A stretch of DNA of 64,000 bases from Streptomyces sp. SCL15-4. Lineage in GTDB: Bacteria; Actinomycetota; Actinomycetes; Streptomycetales; Streptomycetaceae. Where the stretch lies: assembly GCF_033366695.1 (NCBI RefSeq), contig NZ_JAOBTQ010000001.1, forward strand, positions 1-64,000, in the 5' to 3' direction. Every line of letters starts with the position of its first letter. The stretch's first letter is position 1. Positions 1 through 8,053 of the stretch are shown here, piece by piece. A program made the position numbers and the translations under genes. The notes below the pieces were generated by a model. That model was not told the origin of the DNA. It searched no databases and saw only the letters and a program-made list of their open reading frames with translations.

Positions 1-329
1 CCCTCGGCGATCCGGATCGGGTCGACCGACTCCAGTGGCACGAACGCGTCGATCTCGATCGCCTTCGCGGTCGGCAGGGGCAGGTTCGCGAGGTCGTCGT
101 CCGTGACCGGGATGAGCTGCGTCTTCGTCAGCTCGTATCCCTTGCCGATCTCGTCCTGGGGGACCTCGCGGTCCTCCAGCTCGCACACCTTGCGGTAGCG
201 GACCCGGCCCTGGTCGGGCAAGTGGTACTGGTGGAAGTGGATGCTGTGGTCCTCCGACGCACCGACCACGTTGATCGGCACCGTGACCAGGCCGAAGGTA
301 ATCGCGCCGGACCAGATCGTACGGGGCAT
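1..329 (-). CDS. ku: Ku DNA end-binding protein, N-terminal part (runs off the left edge)
   Basis: Bacterial Ku forms a ring on broken DNA ends and recruits the ATP-dependent ligase in non-homologous end joining. The visible 109 residues begin MPRTIWSGAITFGLVTVPIN, the standard opening of actinobacterial Ku, and reach the PTAKAIEIDAFVPLE region with no frame break. The ATG start (327-329) follows a conserved upstream box. Only the N-terminal third of the Ku core is inside the window, so completeness of the gene cannot be judged. A second, broken ku with the same start and the same upstream box lies at 33685-37028. Confidence 0.93.
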   Translation of the reverse strand, partial: MPRTIWSGAITFGLVTVPINVVGASEDHSIHFHQYHLPDQGRVRYRKVCELEDREVPQDEIGKGYELTKTQLIPVTDDDLANLPLPTAKAIEIDAFVPLESVDPIRIAE

Positions 330-349
330 GGCACACCTCTCCCACTCAC

Positions 350-368
350 CCCGAGCACCACCAGGCTA
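350..368 (-). promoter_or_regulatory. Upstream box shared by both ku genes
   Basis: Read on the minus strand, the 19 bases TAGCCTGGTGGTGCTCGGG lie about 20 bp before the ku ATG. The identical 19 bases occur at 33646-33664 before the broken ku, at the same distance from its ATG, although the DNA on either side differs. This suggests a promoter element (TAGCCT could be a -10) or an operator. Its function is inferred. Confidence 0.5.
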
Positions 369-707
369 TGAACCCACCCAGGGGCCCCGCACCCGCGCCC
401 AGGCAACCACTGGCCGGGGTCGCGGCGTACTCCCGCTCCGCATCCGTGAACTGTCCCCCCGGAGACGAGCCCGCAAGAAGGACCTCCGGGCGCGCGCCAA
501 GTACGCCGCGAACGGTCTGGCCTCCTCACGGGTTCCCACCGTTCTACCGGCGCAGTGAGGTCGCCGCAGCGGTTGCGTCCATCGGCAGCCGCGACGTCGA
601 CCACGACAAGCCCCGGCTCTCTGATGTGCGTCTCGTTGATCGGGTTCACGTACAACACCACGCCGCGACCCCCGCGAGGGTTCCGCCAGCCCGACGCCGC
701 CCACCAC
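369..707. other. No confident gene between ku and array 1
   Basis: Both strands are open in several frames, but none has a convincing start with a ribosome binding site. A short minus-strand stretch around 590-690 reads like protein (VVLYVNPINETHIREPG) and may be a gene remnant. Confidence 0.4.
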
Positions 708-1468
708 GGGGCCATCCCCGCGGGCGCGGGGAGCAGCGGTCATCTCAGGTTCCTCTCGCTGGTGGTCGGGGGCCATCCCCGCAGGCGCGGGGAGCAGTGG
801 GCGATGCTGTTCTCATTCGGGTTGTAGGCGGGACCATCCCCGCAGGCGCGGGGAGCAGCGCGAGCTCGCCCGCCGGGCGCCCGATGGGACGGGACCATCC
901 CTGCGGGCGCGGGGAGCAGGCTACGGCAGCCGTGATGCGTCGCACCGTGGAGGGGCCATCCCCGCGGGAGCGGGGAGCAGGAGCACCTGACCGAGAAGTA
1001 CGGGTCCGTGTCGGGACCATCCCCGCGGGCGCGGGGAGCAGTCGGGGTCGTCGGCTGCTGGTCTGGGTGCCTGGGGACCATCCCCGCGGGCGCGGGGAGC
1101 AGTCCACATCAAGCCGAAAACCTGCAACAGTGGCGGGACCATCCCCGCGGGCGCGGGGAGCAGTGGGGCGTTTGCCCGGTGTGTGGGTGATTGGGGGGAC
1201 CATCCCCGCGGGCGCGGGGAGCAGATCGCGTCGGTCACCTCGGCCTGCAAAGGCAAGGGACCATCCCCGCGGGCGCGGGGAGCAGTCCACGGGCCCGAAG
1301 ACGGAGGAATGGGTGGCGGGACCATCCCCGCGGGCGCGGGGAGCAGCAGCGCGGCGTCGAAAGCGTCCTCTTCAGGGAGGGACCATCCCCGCGGGCGCGG
1401 GGAGCAGATCGACGGCGAGAAGGTGCCGCTCGGCGGGGTGGGACCATCCCCGCGGGCGCGGGGAGCAG
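708..1468 (-). CRISPR. Type I-E CRISPR array 1: 13 repeats, 12 spacers
   Basis: Thirteen 29-bp repeats start at 708, 769, 830, 891, 952, 1013, 1074, 1135, 1196, 1257, 1318, 1379 and 1440. Every spacer is 32 bp. Read on the minus strand the repeat is CTGCTCCCCGCGCCCGCGGG followed by GATGGTCCC, a type I-E repeat whose inverted GC arms form the hairpin cut by Cas6e. The repeats near 1468 are perfect. The five at 708-980 carry single changes (GGGGCC, GCAGG, CCCTGC, GGGAGC), so that is the old end. The array is therefore transcribed leftward from a leader beside cas2. Long open frames inside it are artefacts of the 61-bp periodicity. Confidence 0.98.
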
Positions 1469-1547
1469 ACTGAATGACCTGCGGTTTTACTGGCGCTGGG
1501 GCCGGTTTCCGAGCACTTTCTCCAACTCCGGCAAATGGGGCAAATGG
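1469..1547 (-). promoter_or_regulatory. Leader of CRISPR array 1
   Basis: On the minus strand this segment aligns without gaps to the leader of array 2 (11101-11178), with about two thirds of positions identical. The best blocks are TGCCCCATT, GCCGGA and CCGCAGGTCA just before the first repeat. Leaders carry the array promoter and the signals for spacer integration. It fills nearly all the space between the array and the cas2 stop codon at 1561. Confidence 0.75.
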
Positions 1548-1560
1548 CTTCTGGTGTGCA

Positions 1561-1923
1561 TCAGCCTCTCCCGAACCTTCGGCGTTTGGCGGCTCTGCTC
1601 CAGCCGGATGGCGGGCCCCTCCGGGGAGCCGGAGCGGTGGGGGGTGCGTTCGGGTCGGGGCGGCGGATCAGGGTGATGCCTTCGTGGTCGGCTGGATGCC
1701 AGGCGTGGTCGTGGGTGCGGAAGGTGAAGCCCTGTTCGTTGTTGGTGGTGTGGGCGAGCAGGGCGCGGCCTTGCCCCGCGTACTGCTGGATTTCAGCCCA
1801 GAGCGCGTCGCGGATGCGGGCTGAGGGGTTGCCCACGAACACGCCGGCGGAGATTTCCAGCATCCAGCGTGTGAGGAAGCCGCGTAGTCCGGCGGGGCAG
1901 TTGGTGAGGACGATGACGGTCAC
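1561..1923 (-). CDS. cas2e: CRISPR-associated endonuclease Cas2, type I-E
   Basis: Cas2e is the structural partner of Cas1 in the integrase complex that inserts new spacers beside the leader. The 120-aa product begins MTVIVLTNCPAGLRGFLTRW, and the following EISAGVFVGNPSARIRDALW is the hallmark segment of the I-E (CasB-less ferredoxin-like) Cas2 family. The C-terminal 30 residues are basic and proline-rich. It is the last gene of the cas operon, overlaps cas1 by four bases (ATGA), and directly faces the array 1 leader. Its length is normal for Streptomyces and there are no frame breaks. Confidence 0.97.
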   Translation of the reverse strand: MTVIVLTNCPAGLRGFLTRWMLEISAGVFVGNPSARIRDALWAEIQQYAGQGRALLAHTTNNEQGFTFRTHDHAWHPADHEGITLIRRPDPNAPPTAPAPRRGPPSGWSRAAKRRRFGRG

Positions 1924-2885
1924 CAGAGTTCGTCCCCGTAATCAGGCCCGTCGTAGTTGACGCCGGAGGCGACCTGGTGGTTGTGGTCGCTCTGGAGCGT
2001 GACGATGTCCCGGTCGTCGCCGGGGTCCGGGGTTGTGACCGTCTGCGGTAGCAGGAGGCGTTTGATGTCGTCGACGCACCGGCCCAGCAAGGATGTCTCG
2101 TTGATGCGGTCTCGCAGCGCGCGGCGGGTGCGGGAGCCGACGTCCTCCTCGCCGTGTGCGGCCACGTCGAAGGCGACCGGAATGCCGATGTCCGTCTTGT
2201 AGAGGTCGGCGATGTCCAGGACGAAGGACAGTTCGTGGCCGGAGTGGACGAAACCGAGAGCCGGGCTGCATCCCAGGGAGGTGACGACGGCATGGGCGAT
2301 GCCGTACATGCACTGGGCGGCGGCGGTGATGGCCTGGTTGACGGCGTCGCCGCTGGCGAAGTCGCCGGGGGTGTAGCGGCGGCCCCGCCAGGGCACGCCG
2401 GTGCGGGCGGCCTGGGCACGGTAGCAGGCCTTGAGCCGTCGTCCCTCGCGGCCGAGCAATTCGTTCCTGGTGAGGCCGGCCGGGTCCTCGTCCGGGAACC
2501 GCAGCCGGTACATCTCGCGCGCGACGGCGAGGCGGCTGCGCGGGTTGGCCCATTGCCGGGCCTGGGCCTCCATGAGGGCGGAGGAGCGGCTGAGGGCGCG
2601 GCCGGAGGCGTAGTAGCGCACGCCGTGTTCGCCGACCCAGCAGACTGCCGCGCCGGTCTCGCCGAGCACGCTCATGGCCTGGTGGGTGACGCGTGTTCCG
2701 GGGCCGAGGAGGAGGGTGTTGATGGTCGCCGAGGGGATGTGGGTGGTGCCTTCGGCGTCCTGGGCGGTGATGGCGTTGGCGTCGCGGTGGACCGTGCAGC
2801 GTTCCAGGTAGACGAAGGAGAGGCGTTCGTCGGTGCGGGTGAGCTGGCGGGGGGTCAGTGCGGGGCGCTGGGAGGGTGTGCTCAT
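1920..2885 (-). CDS. cas1e: CRISPR-associated endonuclease Cas1, type I-E
   Basis: Cas1 is the metal-dependent integrase that cuts and joins protospacer DNA into the array. The 321-aa product keeps the three metal ligands in their usual contexts: Glu in LLGREGRRLK, His in FVHSGHELSFV and Asp in DIADLYK. The N-terminal half carries the beta domain (RLSFVYLERC) and the G-x-E-G type linker. It overlaps cas6e upstream and cas2 downstream by ATGA, so the adaptation genes are translated as part of the single cas operon. Nothing suggests inactivation. Confidence 0.97.
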   Translation of the reverse strand: MSTPSQRPALTPRQLTRTDERLSFVYLERCTVHRDANAITAQDAEGTTHIPSATINTLLLGPGTRVTHQAMSVLGETGAAVCWVGEHGVRYYASGRALSRSSALMEAQARQWANPRSRLAVAREMYRLRFPDEDPAGLTRNELLGREGRRLKACYRAQAARTGVPWRGRRYTPGDFASGDAVNQAITAAAQCMYGIAHAVVTSLGCSPALGFVHSGHELSFVLDIADLYKTDIGIPVAFDVAAHGEEDVGSRTRRALRDRINETSLLGRCVDDIKRLLLPQTVTTPDPGDDRDIVTLQSDHNHQVASGVNYDGPDYGDELW

Positions 2886-3670
2886 GGTGTCTTCGGGGTG
2901 GGCGGGGTGAGGGGGGCGAGGGTGAGGAGGCCGCAGCCGTAGGCGCGGGCCCGGCCGATGCCCTGGGTGAGGGTGCGGCGCAGGGCGTCGGGGTCGGTGA
3001 TCTCCAGGCGTCCTTCGAAGGTGACGGTGACGACGGTGACCGGCTTGTCCCGGCGGCCGCCGGCGCTGCGGGTCTTGTCGAAGGCGAGGGACCGTGTGTC
3101 TCGTATGGCCAGTTCGTAGCGGTCGCCGGGGTGGGGGCGCTGTTGGTGGGTGGTGCCTTCGGGCAGGAGCCGGCGGCCGGCCGGTTTCTCGCAGACGCGG
3201 AAGCCGAGGCGTTCTTGGCGTTTTTCGTCGAGCAGCCAGCCCATCTGGTGGATGGGTGTGAGGTGGGCGGTGATCTTGCGGGGTTCGCCTTCTGTGCGGC
3301 GGATGGTGTGCACGGGGTTCGCGGTCAGGCGGAACGCCCAGCGGTCACCGGCGGTCAGCCGGTCCAGGAGCGGGGCGTAGGGGCGGGTCTGCCAGCCGGG
3401 GTTGTCGGGGCCGGCGGCGGCGGGCCATCCGGCCTGCTCGACCAGGTGGGTCAGGTCGGGGCGCTCGGGGCTGACGATGTAGAGCAGTACCTCGGCGCGG
3501 GCTTGCTGGTCCAGGCGCCACAGGACGCGTGGTGCGCCGGGCTGTGGGGTGTCGGAGGGCAGGATGTGCGGGAAGGAGGACATGACGGCCGCGTGCATGG
3601 CCTGGGGTGAGGACAGCAGGCGGCGGGCGCCGGGCCGCGCGGTGTTGACGCGGAAGCGGGTGATGAACAT
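2882..3670 (-). CDS. cas6e: CRISPR RNA endoribonuclease Cas6e (CasE/Cse3)
   Basis: Cas6e cuts the pre-crRNA at the base of each repeat hairpin and stays bound as the Cascade head subunit. The 262-aa protein starts MFITRFRVNT and has the expected His in the SPQAMHAAVMSSFP segment near residue 26, where the catalytic His of this family lies. The C-terminus has the Gly-rich RNA-binding loop GIGRARAYGCGLL. The start abuts the cas5e stop. Its presence beside two intact arrays argues for working crRNA maturation. Confidence 0.96.
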   Translation of the reverse strand: MFITRFRVNTARPGARRLLSSPQAMHAAVMSSFPHILPSDTPQPGAPRVLWRLDQQARAEVLLYIVSPERPDLTHLVEQAGWPAAAGPDNPGWQTRPYAPLLDRLTAGDRWAFRLTANPVHTIRRTEGEPRKITAHLTPIHQMGWLLDEKRQERLGFRVCEKPAGRRLLPEGTTHQQRPHPGDRYELAIRDTRSLAFDKTRSAGGRRDKPVTVVTVTFEGRLEITDPDALRRTLTQGIGRARAYGCGLLTLAPLTPPTPKTP

Positions 3671-4410
3671 CAGGCGCTGTCATCCTCCAGGACATCGAGG
3701 GCGGCGAACGGATCGTGCGTATCCCGCGGGCCGCCGCCGGCCGGGACAGGGGTGGGCACGGGGGTGGTGACGATGGTGCGCAGTGTGTGCCGCCGGTGTG
3801 CGGCGTCGAAGCTGACCGGCTGGTCGCGCAGGACGTCTGCCGCTGTGACGGGCTCGCCGGGTGCCCTCTCGCGCAGCACGGTCAGGGTGTGCGGGGTGGG
3901 GTGGCGCCTTTGGTACCAGTCGGAGGCCTGCCAGGGCACACGGATCAGTACGTCCTCCAGGCGGGTGTCGGCGTACAGTCCGAGGCCGACCGGTTCGGTG
4001 GGCGGGCAGGAGCGCCGTCCGAGGTAGGGCGGGTACGCCGGGGTGCGCAGGGCGTCGTGCAGGGTGGTGAGCAGGGTGTGGTCGCCTTCGAGTGCGGCGA
4101 CGAAGACGGCGTCGGCGAGGTAGAAGCGTTCGGACAGGGGCATGGACGCGCCGGTGACGCCGTGGTGGGCGGTGTGGAAGTCCCGGATGCGGGTGCCGGG
4201 CTGGTCGACGCGGACGCCGAAGCGGAGCGCCGCCAGAGGGGCCAGGCTCGTGTCGTCGCCGCGTTCGATGCCGGCGGCCGCGGCGAGCAGGCCGACGACG
4301 CCGCTCTTGGTCGGGGCCGATTCGGTGGTGCGGCGGGTGAAGCGGGAGGCGGCGCCCCAGGACTGCAAGGGGCCTGCCAGGCGGAGGGCGAGGACGCCCG
4401 TGCGGCTCAT
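3670..4410 (-). CDS. cas5e: Cascade subunit Cas5e (CasD)
   Basis: Cas5e caps the 5-prime handle of the crRNA in Cascade. The 246-aa product has the family opening VLALRLAGPLQSWG and the conserved RRTTESAPTKSGVVGLLAAA segment. The RAMP fold is completed by the RDFHTAHH and LGRRSCPP regions. It overlaps cas7e by four bases and touches cas6e. Length and order are those of other Streptomyces type I-E operons. Confidence 0.96.
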   Translation of the reverse strand: MSRTGVLALRLAGPLQSWGAASRFTRRTTESAPTKSGVVGLLAAAAGIERGDDTSLAPLAALRFGVRVDQPGTRIRDFHTAHHGVTGASMPLSERFYLADAVFVAALEGDHTLLTTLHDALRTPAYPPYLGRRSCPPTEPVGLGLYADTRLEDVLIRVPWQASDWYQRRHPTPHTLTVLRERAPGEPVTAADVLRDQPVSFDAAHRRHTLRTIVTTPVPTPVPAGGGPRDTHDPFAALDVLEDDSA

Positions 4411-5609
4411 GCGGGCTTCTCCAGGCGCTCGGCAACGGCCCGGGCGACGGCGGCGGCGAGTTCGCGCTGGCTGCCGGTCTCGGTGCCGAGCTCGGCGAGT
4501 TTGTGCGTGGCGGGGCCGACGCGCAGGACCCAGGTGAGGGTGGTGTCGGGGTCGCCGTAGGCACGCTCGACCTCGGCGGCGTAGGCGGCGAGCCGGTCTG
4601 CGGCCTCGCGCAGGTGGCCGCCGCCGTCGCTGCGGACCGGGTCCTCGAAGGCGGCGACATAGCTGATCGGCCGCGTGGTACGCAGCCTGACGACGACGGC
4701 GTCGGGCTGGGTGTGGTGCCCGAAGGTGTTGATCTTCCCGGTGGGCAGGGAGGAGACGAAGGCATGCACGAACGCCTCGACGGCGCGGCGTACCGGCTCG
4801 GTGCGCGGTTCGTCCTCGCGCAGGCCCTGGCCGAGGTTGCCGGCGAGCTGGTGCACGCCGAGCGCGGCGTAGCGGTAGAGGGTCGCGGAGTTGAAGTCGA
4901 CGGTGCCGATCATTCCGGCGCCGGTCTCCTCGTCGGTGTTCTCGTCGTCGACGGCTGTGTAGTAGTCGGACTCGTTGTCCACCCGGTGGACGCTGAGAGC
5001 GTGTGCGACCTGCACGGCGGCGTCGACGTTGATGTCGGCGACGTCGGCGACCATACGGCCGAACAGGGCGATGTCCACGGAGTGGCGCAGGTCCGCGAGT
5101 TCCTTGGCCCGGGCCTTGTTCTCCTTGGTCTTCAGAAAGGCCGTGATGTCGGCTGCGCCTTCGAGGGCGTGGCGGGCCAGGCCGTCGAGTTGCCGGGAGC
5201 TGAGGAAGACCAGGTATTTGCTCTCAGGAGCGGGGGCGGGGACAGGGTTTGCGTCCTTCTTCGCCTGATCGGCTTTCCGCTTGGGGACCTCGGTCTTGAT
5301 GCCCGCTGCCTTGATGATCTCGTCGGCGAGCGTGAGCGCGGTCTCCTGTCCGACGGACGGGTCGAGGGCGGTGATCCGGTCGGCCAGGAGTTCCACGACC
5401 TTCTTGGTTCGCACGCCCAGCTCGGCGGGGTCCAGGAGGTGCTCGTCCTTGAAGTAGGTGCGGATGGCACGCTTCCATGCCTGGCTGGAGACACGGGCGC
5501 GGGGGACGCCACCGTAGACGGCCGTCTTGGGCGCGCCCGTGTCGTCCCGGTTGAGATTGCTGGGCGGGACGGTCTGCAGGGCGTGCACGTCCAGGAAGAT
5601 GCGGTTCAC
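4407..5609 (-). CDS. cas7e: Cascade backbone subunit Cas7e (CasC/Cse4)
   Basis: Cas7e forms the six-subunit filament that holds the crRNA spacer in Cascade. The 400-aa protein begins MNRIFLDVHALQTVPPSNLN and contains KTAVYGGVPRARVSSQAWKR, the diagnostic Cas7e segment that contacts RNA. Residues around 210-240 (FNSATLYRYAALGVHQL) and the C-terminal RPISYVAAFEDPV fit the family. It lies 9 bp after cse2 and overlaps cas5e. Read-through and coupling fit its need for several copies per complex. Confidence 0.97.
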   Translation of the reverse strand: MNRIFLDVHALQTVPPSNLNRDDTGAPKTAVYGGVPRARVSSQAWKRAIRTYFKDEHLLDPAELGVRTKKVVELLADRITALDPSVGQETALTLADEIIKAAGIKTEVPKRKADQAKKDANPVPAPAPESKYLVFLSSRQLDGLARHALEGAADITAFLKTKENKARAKELADLRHSVDIALFGRMVADVADINVDAAVQVAHALSVHRVDNESDYYTAVDDENTDEETGAGMIGTVDFNSATLYRYAALGVHQLAGNLGQGLREDEPRTEPVRRAVEAFVHAFVSSLPTGKINTFGHHTQPDAVVVRLRTTRPISYVAAFEDPVRSDGGGHLREAADRLAAYAAEVERAYGDPDTTLTWVLRVGPATHKLAELGTETGSQRELAAAVARAVAERLEKPA

Positions 5610-5618
5610 GAGGTGTCC

Positions 5619-6296
5619 TTATTCGCTGTCCGGGGTGGTGTTCTCGTCCGAGGCCTGCTGGGTCTGTCGCTGCTCGTGGAAGGAGCGGCCCCACGCGCGG
5701 CGGACGGTGGCGGGCCCCTCGGGCCACTGCCAGAGGTAGAGCTGGCCGGCCAGGAGGGCGTAGTCGAGCGGGATGTCGTCGCGGCGCAGCAGGGTGACGA
5801 TGTCGCGCAGCCGCTGGGCGAGCGTGACGAGGTCGGGGGCGGTGCCCGCGCGGACCAGACGCTTGCGGACGGGCTCGTCGATGCCGTCGGCCGGCATCAG
5901 GCGCCTCACCGCCGCGCCCAGGCCGCCGGGCCGTTCCCAGGCGTGCCGGCGGTGCATGGGCGTGCCGCGGGACTGCTGGTGGAACGCCCACAGGGTGCAG
6001 GCGGCGTGCAGCGCGTTCTCAGCGCGCACCAGCTCCAGCTCGCCCAGCGGCCGCGTCCCCTCAATCTGAGTGTGCAGCGGGTCGGTGTCGATCAAGCTCC
6101 ACAGGTCGGGGGTCTCGCCTGCCTCACGGCCCGCACCACGGCGCAGGCGGGCCAAGGCCGCGACGGCCTGGGGCCTGTCCTGGAGGTATCCCTGCTGCCA
6201 GGCGCCGATGTGCGTGGCGGCGAGGTCCGCGACCCGCCGGTGCACCGGGACCGCGACGGGCGCAGCCGGTGCGGGTACGGGTGTTGCGGGGGTCAT
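5619..6296 (-). CDS. cse2: Cascade small subunit Cse2 (CasB/Cas11)
   Basis: Cse2 dimerises along the Cascade belly and stabilises the R-loop. I place the start at the ATG at 6294-6296, which overlaps the cas8e stop as ATGA. The frame is open further upstream but that part lies inside cas8e and is not credible. The resulting 225-aa protein is helical and basic, with FHQQSRGTPMHRR and the C-terminal LYLWQWPEGPATVRRAWGRS typical of the family. This is slightly longer than the E. coli protein because of an Ala/Pro-rich N-terminus. Confidence 0.94.
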   Translation of the reverse strand: MTPATPVPAPAAPVAVPVHRRVADLAATHIGAWQQGYLQDRPQAVAALARLRRGAGREAGETPDLWSLIDTDPLHTQIEGTRPLGELELVRAENALHAACTLWAFHQQSRGTPMHRRHAWERPGGLGAAVRRLMPADGIDEPVRKRLVRAGTAPDLVTLAQRLRDIVTLLRRDDIPLDYALLAGQLYLWQWPEGPATVRRAWGRSFHEQRQTQQASDENTTPDSE

Positions 6297-8053
6297 ACGG
6301 GCACCTCCGGGTCGGTCGCGGCGTGATCGGTTTCCGGCAGACGGGCGGGCCCCGGCCGGGGCGAACCGTCGTCGCCCGGGACGGCGGTACTCCCGCCGGG
6401 GCCCGCGGAGGCGGGGGCGTCGGGGTTTCCGAGCGCTCGGGCCAGGCGTCCGCGGAACCACACGTCGGCCAGGCCCGCGTTCAGCCAGTAGGTGCCGCCC
6501 TTGTCGCCGGTGTGGAGTCGCCCCTGCCAGGCCGCGTCGCCCGCGGCGGCGATGAGACGGTCACCGAGACGGCCCACCGTCTGCCGTACCAGGCGCTGCC
6601 AGGTCTCACGGTGCTCGAACGGGTCCTCGGCTTCGCCGAGTTCGGACAGCCAGCGGCGGTAGGGGTGGTCCAGTGCGTCGAACCCTTCGGCACGGGCGGT
6701 GGTCTTCGGTCCGTCCTGCTCGGCCCCGGTCGCCCGGGCCAGGTCGGCCGCGAGGTCCCCCAGGGCCCGCACCGCCCGGTCGGCGTCCTCGGCCGCGGCG
6801 ATGGCCTGCCGGGCGTATGTGGGGTCCTGCTCGTGGAGCAGGACGACCGGCATGACCAGGCGGTCGTCGACAACCTCGTCGATCACAGACTGCTGGGTCC
6901 CGTACCCGACCCCGGCCACCCGGGCCCGGATCAGAAAACGACGGGGCAGGTGGCCCTCGGTCACCAGACGGGCGACCCAGTCCAGGATCCGCGGCCGCAG
7001 ACGCGCCGGCCCCCCGGCACCACCGGTCTCCTCCAGCCGGTCGGCCAGGAGCGCGCTGATCCCCCGCCACGCCGAACGGGCCGGATCGTGCTCCAGGGGC
7101 AGGTACACAGGTGACTGCCCCAGCTTCTTCTCCTGCGCGGGGCTGCGCCGCCACGCAGTCATCGGCTCACTACGGTGCATGTTCCGCCAGGCGAGCGGGT
7201 CGCCGTAGCCGAGGACGACACCGTGGACGCCGTCCGCGTCGTGATGCAGCCGCACCCGGCGCGACTGCCAGGTGTACAGGTCGCGCAGGCCGCTCGCGGC
7301 ACGGCCGGCCGAGCCTGGCCCGCACGGCTCCCGGCGCCAGGCCGGCCGGTCACCGTCCGAGAAGTCGAGTGCTTCGGTGTCCGCCGCCACCAGGTTGAGC
7401 AGCAGCGTCTGGCGCAGCGTCGCACCCTCCACGAAGACGCCGCCGAGCCCGCCCGCCCAGCCGGTGCCGAGCGGATACACCTTGCCGCCCTTGACCCGGT
7501 CGTCGCCCACCATGCCGGTCTTGATGCCGGAGGTGTCACAGGCGTGGACGTGCACGACCCAGCGCGCGGCCTCGGCGAAGGACAGCCGCTCCACGTCCGG
7601 CATCCGCGCGGTGAAGAACGGCTCCCCGGCGGGCACGTCGGCCACGATCCGGTTCAGTGAGAACACCTCGTCCTTCGCGGTACGCAGCCCGGCGCTCTGC
7701 AGGAACGGCGTGAGCGGGTGCAGAAGGTCGAACCGCTCGCGGTGCTCTTCCAGATAAGCCTGGACGGGGGCGAAGCAGTCGGGGTCCTCCCACAGCTCCG
7801 CCCACTCCTCGATGTCGGCCGGACCGTCCAGGGCATCGTGCGCGACGGCCAGCAGGAGGCGGACAAGGGCGAATTCCTGCGTGGCCAGGTCGCCCACGAT
7901 CCGTCGCAGATCACTGGCGTGGGCGAAGACCTGACTCAGCGATAACTCCTGCTGAAAACCGTTGCTGTGCAGCACCGGGATCCACGGTCGGCGGGTCAGG
8001 TCGAAGGACAGTGCCTCGCCCGCACCGGCACCGGGTAATTCAGTCGTCTGCAT
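6293..8053 (-). CDS. cas8e: Cascade large subunit Cas8e (CasA/Cse1)
   Basis: Cas8e recognises the PAM and recruits Cas3 to the R-loop. The 586-aa product has the Cse1 opening FDLTRRPWIPVL, the VVHVHACDTSGIKTG region and KVYPLGTGWAGGLGGV, followed by the C-terminal four-helix bundle (DRLVMPVVLLHEQDP onward). The last 50 residues are low-complexity Pro/Gly/Asp. Its start lies inside the end of cas3 (14-bp overlap) and its end overlaps cse2, so interference genes are tightly coupled. Confidence 0.96.
   Translation of the reverse strand: MQTTELPGAGAGEALSFDLTRRPWIPVLHSNGFQQELSLSQVFAHASDLRRIVGDLATQEFALVRLLLAVAHDALDGPADIEEWAELWEDPDCFAPVQAYLEEHRERFDLLHPLTPFLQSAGLRTAKDEVFSLNRIVADVPAGEPFFTARMPDVERLSFAEAARWVVHVHACDTSGIKTGMVGDDRVKGGKVYPLGTGWAGGLGGVFVEGATLRQTLLLNLVAADTEALDFSDGDRPAWRREPCGPGSAGRAASGLRDLYTWQSRRVRLHHDADGVHGVVLGYGDPLAWRNMHRSEPMTAWRRSPAQEKKLGQSPVYLPLEHDPARSAWRGISALLADRLEETGGAGGPARLRPRILDWVARLVTEGHLPRRFLIRARVAGVGYGTQQSVIDEVVDDRLVMPVVLLHEQDPTYARQAIAAAEDADRAVRALGDLAADLARATGAEQDGPKTTARAEGFDALDHPYRRWLSELGEAEDPFEHRETWQRLVRQTVGRLGDRLIAAAGDAAWQGRLHTGDKGGTYWLNAGLADVWFRGRLARALGNPDAPASAGPGGSTAVPGDDGSPRPGPARLPETDHAATDPEVPV

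Noticed and set aside
708..1468. Long open frames inside array 1 with PSPRARGA-type repeats
   Set aside because: They are produced by the 61-bp repeat-spacer unit and appear on both strands; no starts or domains.
4503..6326. Long plus-strand frame opposite cas7e and cse2
   Set aside because: It mirrors the coding strand GC pattern and has no start or recognisable domain; the same holds for the long plus-strand frame over cas3.
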